From Zavarzinella sp. (GTDB taxonomy: Bacteria > Planctomycetota > Planctomycetia > Gemmatales > Gemmataceae): 64,000 bases of DNA. Under the pieces are notes generated by a model. That model was not told the origin of the DNA. It did no database searches and saw only the letters and a list, made by a program, of their open reading frames with translations. The stretch covers positions 248,001-312,000 of the forward strand of contig JAWKTI010000003.1 in assembly GCA_041399155.1 (NCBI GenBank), in the 5' to 3' direction. The first letter of the stretch is position 1; the number at the start of each line of letters is the position of its first letter. Made by a program: the position numbers and the translations under genes. This document shows positions 33,622 through 41,766 of the stretch, one piece after another.

Positions 33622-34209
33622 ATGGAAGTAGTTACGTATTCGCTTGCGGACGGCGGCTGGGTGGAATTTTACCCCCACTGGGTGACGCAGGCGACGGCCG
33701 ATGACTGGTTGGAAAAGTTGCAAATGGAATGCACCTGGCAGCAGGAACAGTCTCGCGGACGTGTTTACCCACGCCTGACGTGCTGGCAAGCTGATCTGGG
33801 AGTGCACTACCGCTACGCGGGCATTCCCCACCAAGGGGTGGGCTGGACCGCAACAACCAACTTTATTCGAACTCGTCTGGAAGCAACGTTGCCCCACCGC
33901 TGGAATGGGGTGCTGCTGAATTGGTACCGTCACGGGCAGGATTCGATGGGCTACCACGCCGATGATGAGCCGGAAATGGGCCTGAATCCCACCATTGGTT
34001 CGGTGTCGCTGGGCAGCACGCGACGCTTTTTGCTGCGGCACAACACCACGCGGGAACGCCTGACCTTCGAATTGTCCCACGGATCGTTGTTGGTGATGGG
34101 TGGCACCTGCCAGCACTTCTGGCAGCACAGCATCCCGAAAACGAAGCAGAATGTCACCGACCGAATCAATCTGACATTTCGCAAAATTGTTTCACGCATA
34201 AGTGTTTGA
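33622..34209 (+). CDS. AlkB-like 2-oxoglutarate/Fe(II) dioxygenase
   Basis: 195-aa DNA/RNA demethylase-type enzyme. Fe ligands His112 and Asp114 (YHADDE) and His169 (FWQHSIPK), plus the 2-oxoglutarate Arg181 and Arg187 in DRINLTFRKI, match AlkB. It is closest in layout to the ALKBH2/3-like group (substrate flap CTWQQE..., NWYRHGQDSMGYH). Repair of alkylated bases in the cytoplasm. No Ada partner is adjacent; it is a single gene, convergent with the DUF5615 gene. Confidence 0.93.
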   Translation: MEVVTYSLADGGWVEFYPHWVTQATADDWLEKLQMECTWQQEQSRGRVYPRLTCWQADLGVHYRYAGIPHQGVGWTATTNFIRTRLEATLPHRWNGVLLNWYRHGQDSMGYHADDEPEMGLNPTIGSVSLGSTRRFLLRHNTTRERLTFELSHGSLLVMGGTCQHFWQHSIPKTKQNVTDRINLTFRKIVSRISV

Positions 34210-34263
34210 TATGTTAGTTATTGGTATGAAATCTATTTGAGAGAACGTCGCACTTCAGTTTGT

Positions 34264-34632
34264 TCAGATAGGTAGTACTCGAATTCTGGATTTTTTAACA
34301 TCAACGACGACTAGCGAGCCAGATTCCAGATCACTGCTGTACTGGTTCAACGCAGCTATCACTACTGGACCAATGTCTTCGGGTAGTACACTTTGACCGC
34401 GTACCTGCAAGACACTCGGACCCATTGCATGCGTCAAAGCTAAAGTGGTGCCAAAATCCAAGTCGTGCGTGAAAACAATGTAGCCGTTTGCAAGAGCCCA
34501 CGTCATAATCTCTACATCTTCAGCGCCAGGGTCACCCACCAGGCTCCAGTGCACAGAATCAATTCCATGACGGGCAAATTCTGCAACCCAATCCAATGAT
34601 AAGTTCATATCAATCAGTAGCCGAATGCTCAT
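34264..34632 (-). CDS. DUF5615 PIN-like toxin
   Basis: 122 aa. The N-terminal acidic motif LLIDMNLSLDW, VFTHDLDFGTTLA in the middle and a C-terminal basic tail fit the DUF5615 (Mut7-C-like PIN) family, putative ribonuclease toxins. It overlaps the upstream DUF433 gene by 4 nt (ATGA), the classic antitoxin-toxin order with translational coupling. Unlike the copy at 21.6 kb it has a normal start. Confidence 0.88.
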   Translation of the reverse strand: MSIRLLIDMNLSLDWVAEFARHGIDSVHWSLVGDPGAEDVEIMTWALANGYIVFTHDLDFGTTLALTHAMGPSVLQVRGQSVLPEDIGPVVIAALNQYSSDLESGSLVVVDVKKSRIRVLPI

Positions 34633-34856
34633 GCAACGACCAACGGTTCTTCACGCTCTTCTAACCGCCATGCTGCGTAGGCAAGCGTGGCGTCGATATC
34701 TTCGGGCTGCAGATATGGATATGCTTCGAGAATACGTTCTCGTGACTTTCCAGTTGCTAAAAGGCCCAGAATGGTTCCTACGGTAACCCGCAATCCTCTG
34801 ATACATGGTTTCCCGCCCATTACTGCGGGATGATGCGAAATTCTTTCGAATTGCAT
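34629..34856 (-). CDS. DUF433 antitoxin
   Basis: 75-aa full DUF433 protein: GGKPCIRGLRVTVGTIL followed by the helix-turn segment REDILEAYPYL-like (RERILEAYPYLQPEDIDATL) and an acidic tail. Binds DNA and its DUF5615 partner in related systems. It starts the two-gene module with the toxin after it (ATGA). Likely autoregulated, but no palindrome was identified with confidence. Confidence 0.9.
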   Translation of the reverse strand: MQFERISHHPAVMGGKPCIRGLRVTVGTILGLLATGKSRERILEAYPYLQPEDIDATLAYAAWRLEEREEPLVVA

Positions 34857-35013
34857 GACTAATTCTCAGTGTTTTCAGAAGCCCCCACTTCAGAGGAAAT
34901 GGAGAGATCAGAAGTTCATTCTACCAGCAACACTGGAATGAGTAAAGTTAATGTCGTTGATTGGTGGGTAACACGATTAACCAATTGAAATGCAAGTGGG
35001 GCGGTATTGCCAA

Positions 35014-36183
35014 TTAATAGACGCCCACGGTGGTGGTGCTGACGAACTTGTGGAACGGACGTACGCCGCTGACACCATCCCACGGGAAGGTGTCGTATGG
35101 TGCTTCCCGCTCGCCTTCATCGCGTTCCGGGAAGCGGGGCATGAAGAACTCTTTCGTCAGCGTGGTCAGGATCACGCGGCCAGTTTGCCCGTAATCGACC
35201 AGTTTGCTGTAGGTTTCATCTTCGTAATCGCACACTTCCACTGCCGCACGTGGCTGAGGTGGGTAATAACTGATCTTGTATTTATCGTGCGGGCCCACTG
35301 GTTTGGAACATGCCAGACCCATCAGCGTGTTGCCGTAGGTGGGGGTCATGTAGACGCGGTTTTCCAGCATTTCTTCCATCGCTTCCCGCGTGAACTGTGG
35401 GGTAAATTCGGTCCCACCGGAGAAGATGCCGGTGATGCCCGTATCGGGAATCGATCGCAGGCTGCCTTCAGGCACCGGAAAGCCGATTTCACGGCGTTTT
35501 GCTTCCAGTTTGCCGTCTCGAAGTGCCTGGTCGAGTGCGGTCAACAGTTTCGGCGTGGTGAACATACACTTGATATTGTGGCCTGCTGCCAGAATGGTTA
35601 ACGCCTGATCAATACAGTGCTCTGCGTACGCCTTAGCTTCCTGGGGTTTGCCCGCTTTCAGGCACTTCACCACCCAGCGTGGGTCAAGATCGACACAGAA
35701 ACAGATCCCGCCACGGAATTGGGCCAGGTGTTCAATCGCCAGTCGCAAACGACGTGGACCGGATGGTCCAAGCATCAGCCAGTGGCTCCCACGTGGGAAA
35801 TATTCATCTGGCAGGGTTTCGCTCATCATTTCGTAGTCGATTTTGTGGTCTTCGATCACCACTCGCGACTTGGGAATACCGGTGGTGCCACCTGTTTCAA
35901 AAACGTATACCGGCTTTTTGCCCTGATAGGCTCGTGGAATCCAGCGTGAAATGTCGGTGTCGGGGGATGCCCGCAGCCAATCATCTTCAAACAATGGAAA
36001 GAGTTTCAGATCGTCGTAACCCTGAACGTCTTTCAGTGGGTTAAATTTGTACGTTTTTGCTTTTTCAAGCCAGAAAGGTGTGCCGGTGTCTTCCGAAAAA
36101 TGCCACTGCACAATTTCTCGAACTTGTTTATCCAGAGCCTCTTTGGCTGCATGGATTTTGCTGGAGAGAACTTCCGTACTCAC
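35014..36183 (-). CDS. AMP-dependent acyl/aryl-CoA ligase-like enzyme
   Basis: 389 aa. The adenylation P-loop VFETGGTTGIPKSR is at about 100-113 and a later TYGNTLMGL and DYGQTGRVILTT segment fit the phenylacetate-CoA ligase-like ANL branch; the C-terminal lid is short. The frame runs up to 36318, but a GTG at 36183 preceded by GAGGA 5 nt away gives a normal start and removes a non-homologous leader. The acid activated is unknown. Single gene. Confidence 0.82.
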   Translation of the reverse strand: MSTEVLSSKIHAAKEALDKQVREIVQWHFSEDTGTPFWLEKAKTYKFNPLKDVQGYDDLKLFPLFEDDWLRASPDTDISRWIPRAYQGKKPVYVFETGGTTGIPKSRVVIEDHKIDYEMMSETLPDEYFPRGSHWLMLGPSGPRRLRLAIEHLAQFRGGICFCVDLDPRWVVKCLKAGKPQEAKAYAEHCIDQALTILAAGHNIKCMFTTPKLLTALDQALRDGKLEAKRREIGFPVPEGSLRSIPDTGITGIFSGGTEFTPQFTREAMEEMLENRVYMTPTYGNTLMGLACSKPVGPHDKYKISYYPPQPRAAVEVCDYEDETYSKLVDYGQTGRVILTTLTKEFFMPRFPERDEGEREAPYDTFPWDGVSGVRPFHKFVSTTTVGVY

Positions 36184-36535
36184 GTTATTCCTCGAAGGGA
36201 TGAAACAGGTATGCACGTCTATCATACTGAACAGTGGTTCGGCTGGGTATGACAAACTTCGATGCTCGATTAATAGCCCACGAACGAAGGCTGTCCAATC
36301 GGTGCATCGATTTCTCAAATTTGCAAAAAGGAAGGAGCAAGATAAAGACTGACGGGCTTATCCTTGAAACGTGGCAGCGGCATCCTGCCGCTAATTAATT
36401 CAATCACCGGCTGGAAGCCGGTGCCACCCTGCGCAAAATCACGAAATGTTGGCGCTGACAAGAAATTCCCTTGCTGGCGCTGCGGGCTATGAAGACAAGG
36501 GCAGCTTCACAATAATCCTGCCAATCCAGTACAAC
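36184..36535. other. Intergenic region carrying two hairpins
   Basis: 352 nt with no supported gene. It contains the hairpin pair described separately at 36376-36423; the remainder shows no tRNA or ORF with family similarity. Confidence 0.5.
36376..36423. repeat. REP-like pair of hairpins
   Basis: AGCGGCA-tcc-TGCCGCT (36376-36392) and CACCGGCT-gga-AGCCGGTG (36405-36423) are perfect short stems 12 nt apart. Such GC-rich paired stems between genes look like repetitive extragenic elements; another set lies at 48.8 kb. Confidence 0.5.
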
Positions 36536-37231
36536 TCATTTTTTCTTCTGGCGGGCTTCCCACTCGTCGACGTAGCGTTTCGGATTCTCATTAAACTCGT
36601 CGCGGCAGCCGGAACAGCACACATAATAGGTTTTCCCCATGTACGTGACGGTCGAGGTGCCTTTGCCCCCACTGACAATGCATTCCGTGGTGCTGTTACC
36701 CACCACAACGAATGGCTCGCCGTCTTTCAACAGCCCCACGCGGTGGGTGGTCAGTCCGGTTGCAGTGGGCAGTTTGGCTACTTCTTTTCGATACAGCAGG
36801 CGATTGTCGTGCAGTGCGGTAAATACCAGGCGTTCGTACGTGCCATCACCTAATTTTCGCTGACAATTGATTTTTTTGGCCTCAACCGAAATTTCAAAAA
36901 TCTGCGTCTCTTTGGTGGGTGTTGTCAATGTCAGTTGCAGACTTTTTCCATCATTGGTGCGTTCGATTTTCCCACTGGAAAGTAGTTTGCTGTTATCAGC
37001 TTTCAGTTCCACCCAAGCACCTGCTTTGGTGAATTTCCAGATGAACTGAATGGTTTCCTGCCACTGCCCGGCCTGTTTTTCTTCACGGGTGCCTTCCGGA
37101 TAACCAGTTCCTTTCCAGGTTCCAATCAGGCCCTGAAGCGGGGCAAAAGCATCGCGAACGGGTGGCGTTTCAGCAGATGCCGCCCACGGAAAGAGTAGGC
37201 AAATGGCTGCCACACCAAGGATAAATTTCAT
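36536..37231 (-). CDS. Exported protein with C-terminal YHS/TRASH-like metal motif
   Basis: 231 aa from ATG 37231 (frame open from 37261). Signal peptide ends near residue 20 (FPWAASA). The body is a lipocalin-like beta region (GLIGTWKGTGYPEG, the DUF1579-like 'G.W.G' start). The last 45 residues carry TTECIVSGG, YMGKTYYVCCSGCRDEFNENP, a YHS/TRASH-like Cys motif that binds metal in related proteins. Periplasmic. Function unknown; metal handling is an inference from the tail. Confidence 0.75.
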   Translation of the reverse strand: MKFILGVAAICLLFPWAASAETPPVRDAFAPLQGLIGTWKGTGYPEGTREEKQAGQWQETIQFIWKFTKAGAWVELKADNSKLLSSGKIERTNDGKSLQLTLTTPTKETQIFEISVEAKKINCQRKLGDGTYERLVFTALHDNRLLYRKEVAKLPTATGLTTHRVGLLKDGEPFVVVGNSTTECIVSGGKGTSTVTYMGKTYYVCCSGCRDEFNENPKRYVDEWEARQKKK

Positions 37232-37364
37232 GAAAATCTCGCTTCCGGTTGACCAGTTCATTAAACATCATGGTAATGGGGAAGTTCCCACTTGTGGGTG
37301 ATTATTCCCAAAAATGAAAAATTGTTCATTGTTCGCACACCAGTCGAAGTGATCAGCCAACTGT

Positions 37365-39749
37365 TTAGCTTGCTGGTTTTCGATAGAGAAAGGCATCGGA
37401 AGTGAGGAGAGAAATGAGCAGTGCTTTCATGCTGCCCCCACTTTCCTTGTAGGCTTTGTAGGCGTCCTGCAGCACAATTCGATCGTTTAAGGTTTCGTTT
37501 CGGCCCATCCAGAAGCGGAACGCATGACGCACAAACACCTGTTCGGCTCGTTCACTTGCGGCGATTTTCTGGATCATTTCGAATGCATTTGCTACCTTCC
37601 CGTCCAGTTTGGGGTCGCCAGAAGCAATGATCTCACCCGTCGTATCAACTGGTTTACCCAATTCTGTGGTTCGGAACACCCCAGCGTGGTTGAAAAGCTC
37701 AAATGGCAGGCCAAGTGGGTCCATTTTCTGGTGGCAGGTCCAGCAGTAATTTTCTCTGGTGACCCGCATCCGCTGTCTCAGCGTTGTGGGTTCATCAGGC
37801 AGCATTGCATCCACGGTAATCGGGACATCGGGGATACCACCACCCAGTAGCCGTTCACGCACCCACTTACCACGGTGAATGGCGTGGTTGTCCATTGCAT
37901 CAGAATGAGAAACCAGCCAGGTGGGGTGGGTGAGAATGCCCAGGCGTTGTCCCTCAGGTGCTGTCGCCAGCACCCGATTTGGTTTCAGCGATCCCCCACC
38001 GAAAGTAGGTCTGCTGACACGGGCAAATATTTCCGGCCCTTTCAATTCCGGGAGAGCCAGGCCATTCGCATTATTTCCTTTTTTGGCACCTTTGGGCGGA
38101 GCCTTTTGTTTCGGTGTATTCTGCATGGCACCGTAGTAATTTCGCTCTGAAGGAGCGACAACCACTTTATTGGTCGTTAACATTTGTCTGAAAACATCTT
38201 TATCTTCTGCCAGAATCAATTCCACTAGGCGGTCCGTGCTGGCAGTACCATCAAACATCGCCCGATAGTGGTTGCCGACATTGACGCCCGTTTGTTGCAG
38301 TGATCTGGTGTCTTTGCAGATATAGCCACCACGGTCGTAGTCGAAGTAATCGCGGAAAAACTGCAGCACCCGTGGCTTGCGGATACTGTCATCGGCCAGC
38401 ATCCGTTCCAGTTCCCGTTTCACATCATCTCTGGTTCGCATGTTACCGGAAACGATGGCTTCCCGAAGCTTTTCGTCTGGTTTCAGGTAGCGGAATGCAT
38501 GGTTGACCGACAGGCCAAGTTCCCAATCCTGCAGCAGCACCCGACCGTGGGTATCCGGTTTGCCCTGCCGAGCCAGTTCTGGCCGAAAAAGCGCGTCGCG
38601 GTCGAGAAAAATAGCTGACAGCCCCACAACGGTACCGTTTTTCTTCCCGAGGGTAGTAATTGCCTGTTTGGCAATATTCAAATAGGCATCGGATTCATGT
38701 CCGGTGGGTGGGCGGAACGTCAGTGCTTCGAACAGAAAATTCACCGCTTTCCGGAGTGATTCATCATTAACCCCGTCTTCCTGCATGAAATCGTAGACTG
38801 GGGTCAGCGGACGCACCACTTTGGTGCTGTAAACGATACTGGTGGGCAACCCGCGCAGATCACCCTTCATCTTGTCTGCAATCGATTTCGGGTTATCAGT
38901 GATCTGGTAGGCTTCTGCGATACTCAGTGGGCCATCAATCATGTAGCGAAGAATATCTTCGGCAAGCCCCAGGATCAGGGTGGCTTCGGCACTGTTCACC
39001 GAAGTCAGGTGGGGGTAATTTTTCAGCCCGAGGGAACGTGGATTTGACAACACTGAGGGCACACTTTTCACGGCGGTTGCGTAGGCCACGGTGCCACCTT
39101 GTACCGACAGGATGCGATCAATGCCAAAATAGAGTTTTAACTCCCCACCGTGGTTGGTGGGAATCGCATCACCGTGGGCTCGAAGCCCTGGTTTTTTGGG
39201 ATCGTAAGCAGGTTCTTTGTTGAACAACTCGTTCAGACGCGTCACATGTTCCAGTGGGGTAACTCGCCAGAGGCGTGTCGGAGAGGAGGTGGGTTGCAGC
39301 TCGATTCCTTTTGGCAGTGGTCCAAACAACAGATTGTGATCGACAAAATTGCCCTTATTCGGATCGAGATGATCCTGAAAGCCACCTTTGTCCTGCATCG
39401 CACGTTTTAATTCTTCCACAATCCAGTCAGAAAACTGCAGGCGCTGAACGATCGGGGGCTGATTCTTGCTCTTCCTTGGGGGCATTTCCTGCAAAGCAAC
39501 CTGAGCCCACACCGATTTCCAGACCGCTGCGTTCGTCTCATCCACTGGCCCAAGATTTTCCAGCGATAGCTTCCCACTGCGGGAAAGATCGTCGTGGCAA
39601 TCCGTACAAAACTGTTTCAAAAATGGTTGAGCAAAATCAGCGTACCCTTTCTTGATTTTCTGGCCAGGAACATACACTTCTTCCGCCTGGATGGGAGAAA
39701 AAAGCCCCACCAAAGCCAGGAGTGCGCCTGAAAAGGTGGTCAATTTCAT
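37365..39749 (-). CDS. Planctomycete heme-c protein, second DUF1592/1588/1585-type
   Basis: 794 aa. Signal peptide to about residue 22; cytochrome-c motif CTDCH at 48-52; a long DUF1592/1588-type central part; the closing CWTCHQKMDPLGLPFELFNH supplies a second CxxCH, and the DUF1585-like C-terminus ends the protein. It differs from the copy at 30.9 kb in lacking the N-terminal membrane anchor and in its middle. Its start overlaps the DUF1552 gene stop by 4 nt (ATGA), so the two are translated together. Periplasmic, function unproven. Confidence 0.92.
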   Translation of the reverse strand: MKLTTFSGALLALVGLFSPIQAEEVYVPGQKIKKGYADFAQPFLKQFCTDCHDDLSRSGKLSLENLGPVDETNAAVWKSVWAQVALQEMPPRKSKNQPPIVQRLQFSDWIVEELKRAMQDKGGFQDHLDPNKGNFVDHNLLFGPLPKGIELQPTSSPTRLWRVTPLEHVTRLNELFNKEPAYDPKKPGLRAHGDAIPTNHGGELKLYFGIDRILSVQGGTVAYATAVKSVPSVLSNPRSLGLKNYPHLTSVNSAEATLILGLAEDILRYMIDGPLSIAEAYQITDNPKSIADKMKGDLRGLPTSIVYSTKVVRPLTPVYDFMQEDGVNDESLRKAVNFLFEALTFRPPTGHESDAYLNIAKQAITTLGKKNGTVVGLSAIFLDRDALFRPELARQGKPDTHGRVLLQDWELGLSVNHAFRYLKPDEKLREAIVSGNMRTRDDVKRELERMLADDSIRKPRVLQFFRDYFDYDRGGYICKDTRSLQQTGVNVGNHYRAMFDGTASTDRLVELILAEDKDVFRQMLTTNKVVVAPSERNYYGAMQNTPKQKAPPKGAKKGNNANGLALPELKGPEIFARVSRPTFGGGSLKPNRVLATAPEGQRLGILTHPTWLVSHSDAMDNHAIHRGKWVRERLLGGGIPDVPITVDAMLPDEPTTLRQRMRVTRENYCWTCHQKMDPLGLPFELFNHAGVFRTTELGKPVDTTGEIIASGDPKLDGKVANAFEMIQKIAASERAEQVFVRHAFRFWMGRNETLNDRIVLQDAYKAYKESGGSMKALLISLLTSDAFLYRKPAS

Positions 39750-41059
39750 ACCAGAAGTTCCTTGATGGGACCAGTGCCACTGTCAAACTTGCTGGCGAGT
39801 TTGTCGTCCATATTGAAGCGATCGACATTATGACCAATCGCCCGCAGAATGGTGGCATACAGGGCATTGATCGGCCGTTTGCCATCCAGTTGGGTGAAAC
39901 AACCTGTTTTCAGGCGGCCATCGAAGTTGCCCAGCAGCATGACAGGCCAGTTGGCACCGCTGGTGTGCTGCGAATCGGCATTATTACTGGTGTAGACAAT
40001 GAGGGTATTGTCCATCATTGTCCCACGACCTTCAGGTATTTTTTCCAGTGCCTGCATCATCCGAACCAGCATGCGGGAATTGTACTGGCGAATTTTGATC
40101 CAGATCGGATCACCAGGCTGCTTCATGTGGCCAAGATTATGACCTTGTTTTTCAATTCCCAGCCCTTTCCAGGAACCGAAGATTTCCCCACGTCCGGAGC
40201 CAATGGTCAGCACATTGCTGGTGCCGGAAGTTAATGCTGAAATACCCAAATCCAACAGCGCATCATGCCAGTCGGTTTCGAATTTCGGCTTGGAATATCG
40301 TTCATCGACGGTGGGGGCAAACTTTTTCAAATGGTCTGAAACCTGGGCAAGTCGGTCCCGCAGGCCGTTGATATCTTTGAATCCCTGCACATACTGTCCA
40401 TAACGTTGCGAATCCGCAGTGGGCAACGCCATTCCTTTGCTGGCAGCCAGATTTTCGATCTGGTTGAACATGCTCGATTGAACTTCGTGCTTCTGGCGGA
40501 TTTCGCCCTGAGAAATCCCACCGTACAGCATCTGGTACAGGTGGTTGGGATTCGAGTGCATGAAAATTGGCTGGCCAGCCCCACGTGCAGACAAGGTTGC
40601 AATGGTGGGCTTTGCCGACATGTTCTCTAACGAATCCATGCCGATGCACAGGTGGGGCAGCAATGTTTCCGGCAGCAGCTTACTGAGTTCATAATCGATC
40701 GTGGGGCCGCTGGGCGGCACACCATCACTCCCGCGATACCCACCTAACGCACCAAAAAAGGCACTGTGGGATGGGCTCGTGTGCAAGCCATGCAGTCCAT
40801 TAATAATGTGTAACCGATCCTTGTACGGCTCCAGTGGATCAATTGGCTCGGGCAGCTTTGCTTTCGCCAGCGATCCACTGCGTTTCATTCCTTCCGGGAT
40901 ACAGGTCAGCGGGTCAAAACCCTGATTCTGCATAAAAAACACCACCCGCTTCGGCCCACTGGTGGTGCTGGATGCACCAAAACAGTTGCTTGCAAGGTTA
41001 AGCTGGCTAAGAACCACACCAGCAGCAGCCCCTTGCAGCATCTCTCGACGATGAATCAT
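39746..41059 (-). CDS. DUF1552-family protein, divergent motif
   Basis: 437 aa from ATG 41059 (GGAG 9 nt upstream; frame open from 41089). The N-terminal MIHRREMLQGAAAG is an export signal. The fold-level pattern of DUF1552 is kept (TIDYELSKLLPET, TIGSGRGEIFGSW, NTLIVYTSNNADSQH), but the HXXSHH site reads GHNLGHMKQ, with Ser and one His replaced. It may be a distinct subfamily. Coupled to the heme gene by ATGA. Confidence 0.88.
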   Translation of the reverse strand: MIHRREMLQGAAAGVVLSQLNLASNCFGASSTTSGPKRVVFFMQNQGFDPLTCIPEGMKRSGSLAKAKLPEPIDPLEPYKDRLHIINGLHGLHTSPSHSAFFGALGGYRGSDGVPPSGPTIDYELSKLLPETLLPHLCIGMDSLENMSAKPTIATLSARGAGQPIFMHSNPNHLYQMLYGGISQGEIRQKHEVQSSMFNQIENLAASKGMALPTADSQRYGQYVQGFKDINGLRDRLAQVSDHLKKFAPTVDERYSKPKFETDWHDALLDLGISALTSGTSNVLTIGSGRGEIFGSWKGLGIEKQGHNLGHMKQPGDPIWIKIRQYNSRMLVRMMQALEKIPEGRGTMMDNTLIVYTSNNADSQHTSGANWPVMLLGNFDGRLKTGCFTQLDGKRPINALYATILRAIGHNVDRFNMDDKLASKFDSGTGPIKELLV

Positions 41060-41377
41060 GAATCGGTCTCCAAAATAAAGCCATTGCACTGGAAGGATTG
41101 CACAATGGACCAGCAGGTGAGAAAAAGCAACGTTATTATAGTCGAATAAAAGTGCGATGGTGGTTCAATTGAAAAAATGATGAAAAAATGAAAGCCGCAC
41201 ATCTGTCAAATTATGAGAAAAAGATGAAGGGCTGTTAGGGCGATTTTTTTCTGGCGGCAGAACTCACCCAGGCACCGCATCGCTTGCCCAATCGCACCAG
41301 CTCGTGTAACTTGGAGTTGGTGGTGTTTTTCAGGAAAGACCATTGCAATTGGATCAGGTCGAGCACTGGGAGATCAA
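41060..41377. other. Intergenic region without a recognised gene
   Basis: 318 nt between divergent genes, AT-rich near 41110-41250. It must hold promoters for both sides, but no clear -35/-10 pair could be chosen by eye. Confidence 0.5.
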
Positions 41378-41638
41378 ATGCGTCGAATCAAGCTGGTACT
41401 GTTAGTGATTGGAATGATCAGCATTCTGGTTTCACTACCACTTCTGGGTTTTGCGGTACTAGCAGGCATGGGGATTCTTGCTGATATGAGCTTTGCCGAA
41501 AACGGCAGTATCGGGAAGCAACTCCTTCAGTTCGGTCTTCCCCCACTGTTTGGTGGGCTGCTGCTATGCATTCCAGCAATGCTGCCTGAAAAAGGTCGCC
41601 GGCAGACGGAGGTTCTGGATTCATCAACCCCACGTTAG
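41378..41638 (+). CDS. Small two-helix membrane protein
   Basis: 86 aa with a basic start (MRRIK) and two hydrophobic helices at about 5-34 and 48-66, then a polar tail. No family recognised. It precedes the propeller-phosphoesterase gene by 128 nt on the same strand. Confidence 0.5.
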   Translation: MRRIKLVLLVIGMISILVSLPLLGFAVLAGMGILADMSFAENGSIGKQLLQFGLPPLFGGLLLCIPAMLPEKGRRQTEVLDSSTPR

Positions 41639-41766
41639 TGTTTCATTCTCCAACAGAATGAACTGGTAGGCAGCATTTACCTCTTCTTAACACGTGATTC
41701 TTAATTTTTACTGCCTGCTTTCCTAAGTTAAGCAATGACAGGACACGTGCAATTTCTGAGAAAATC

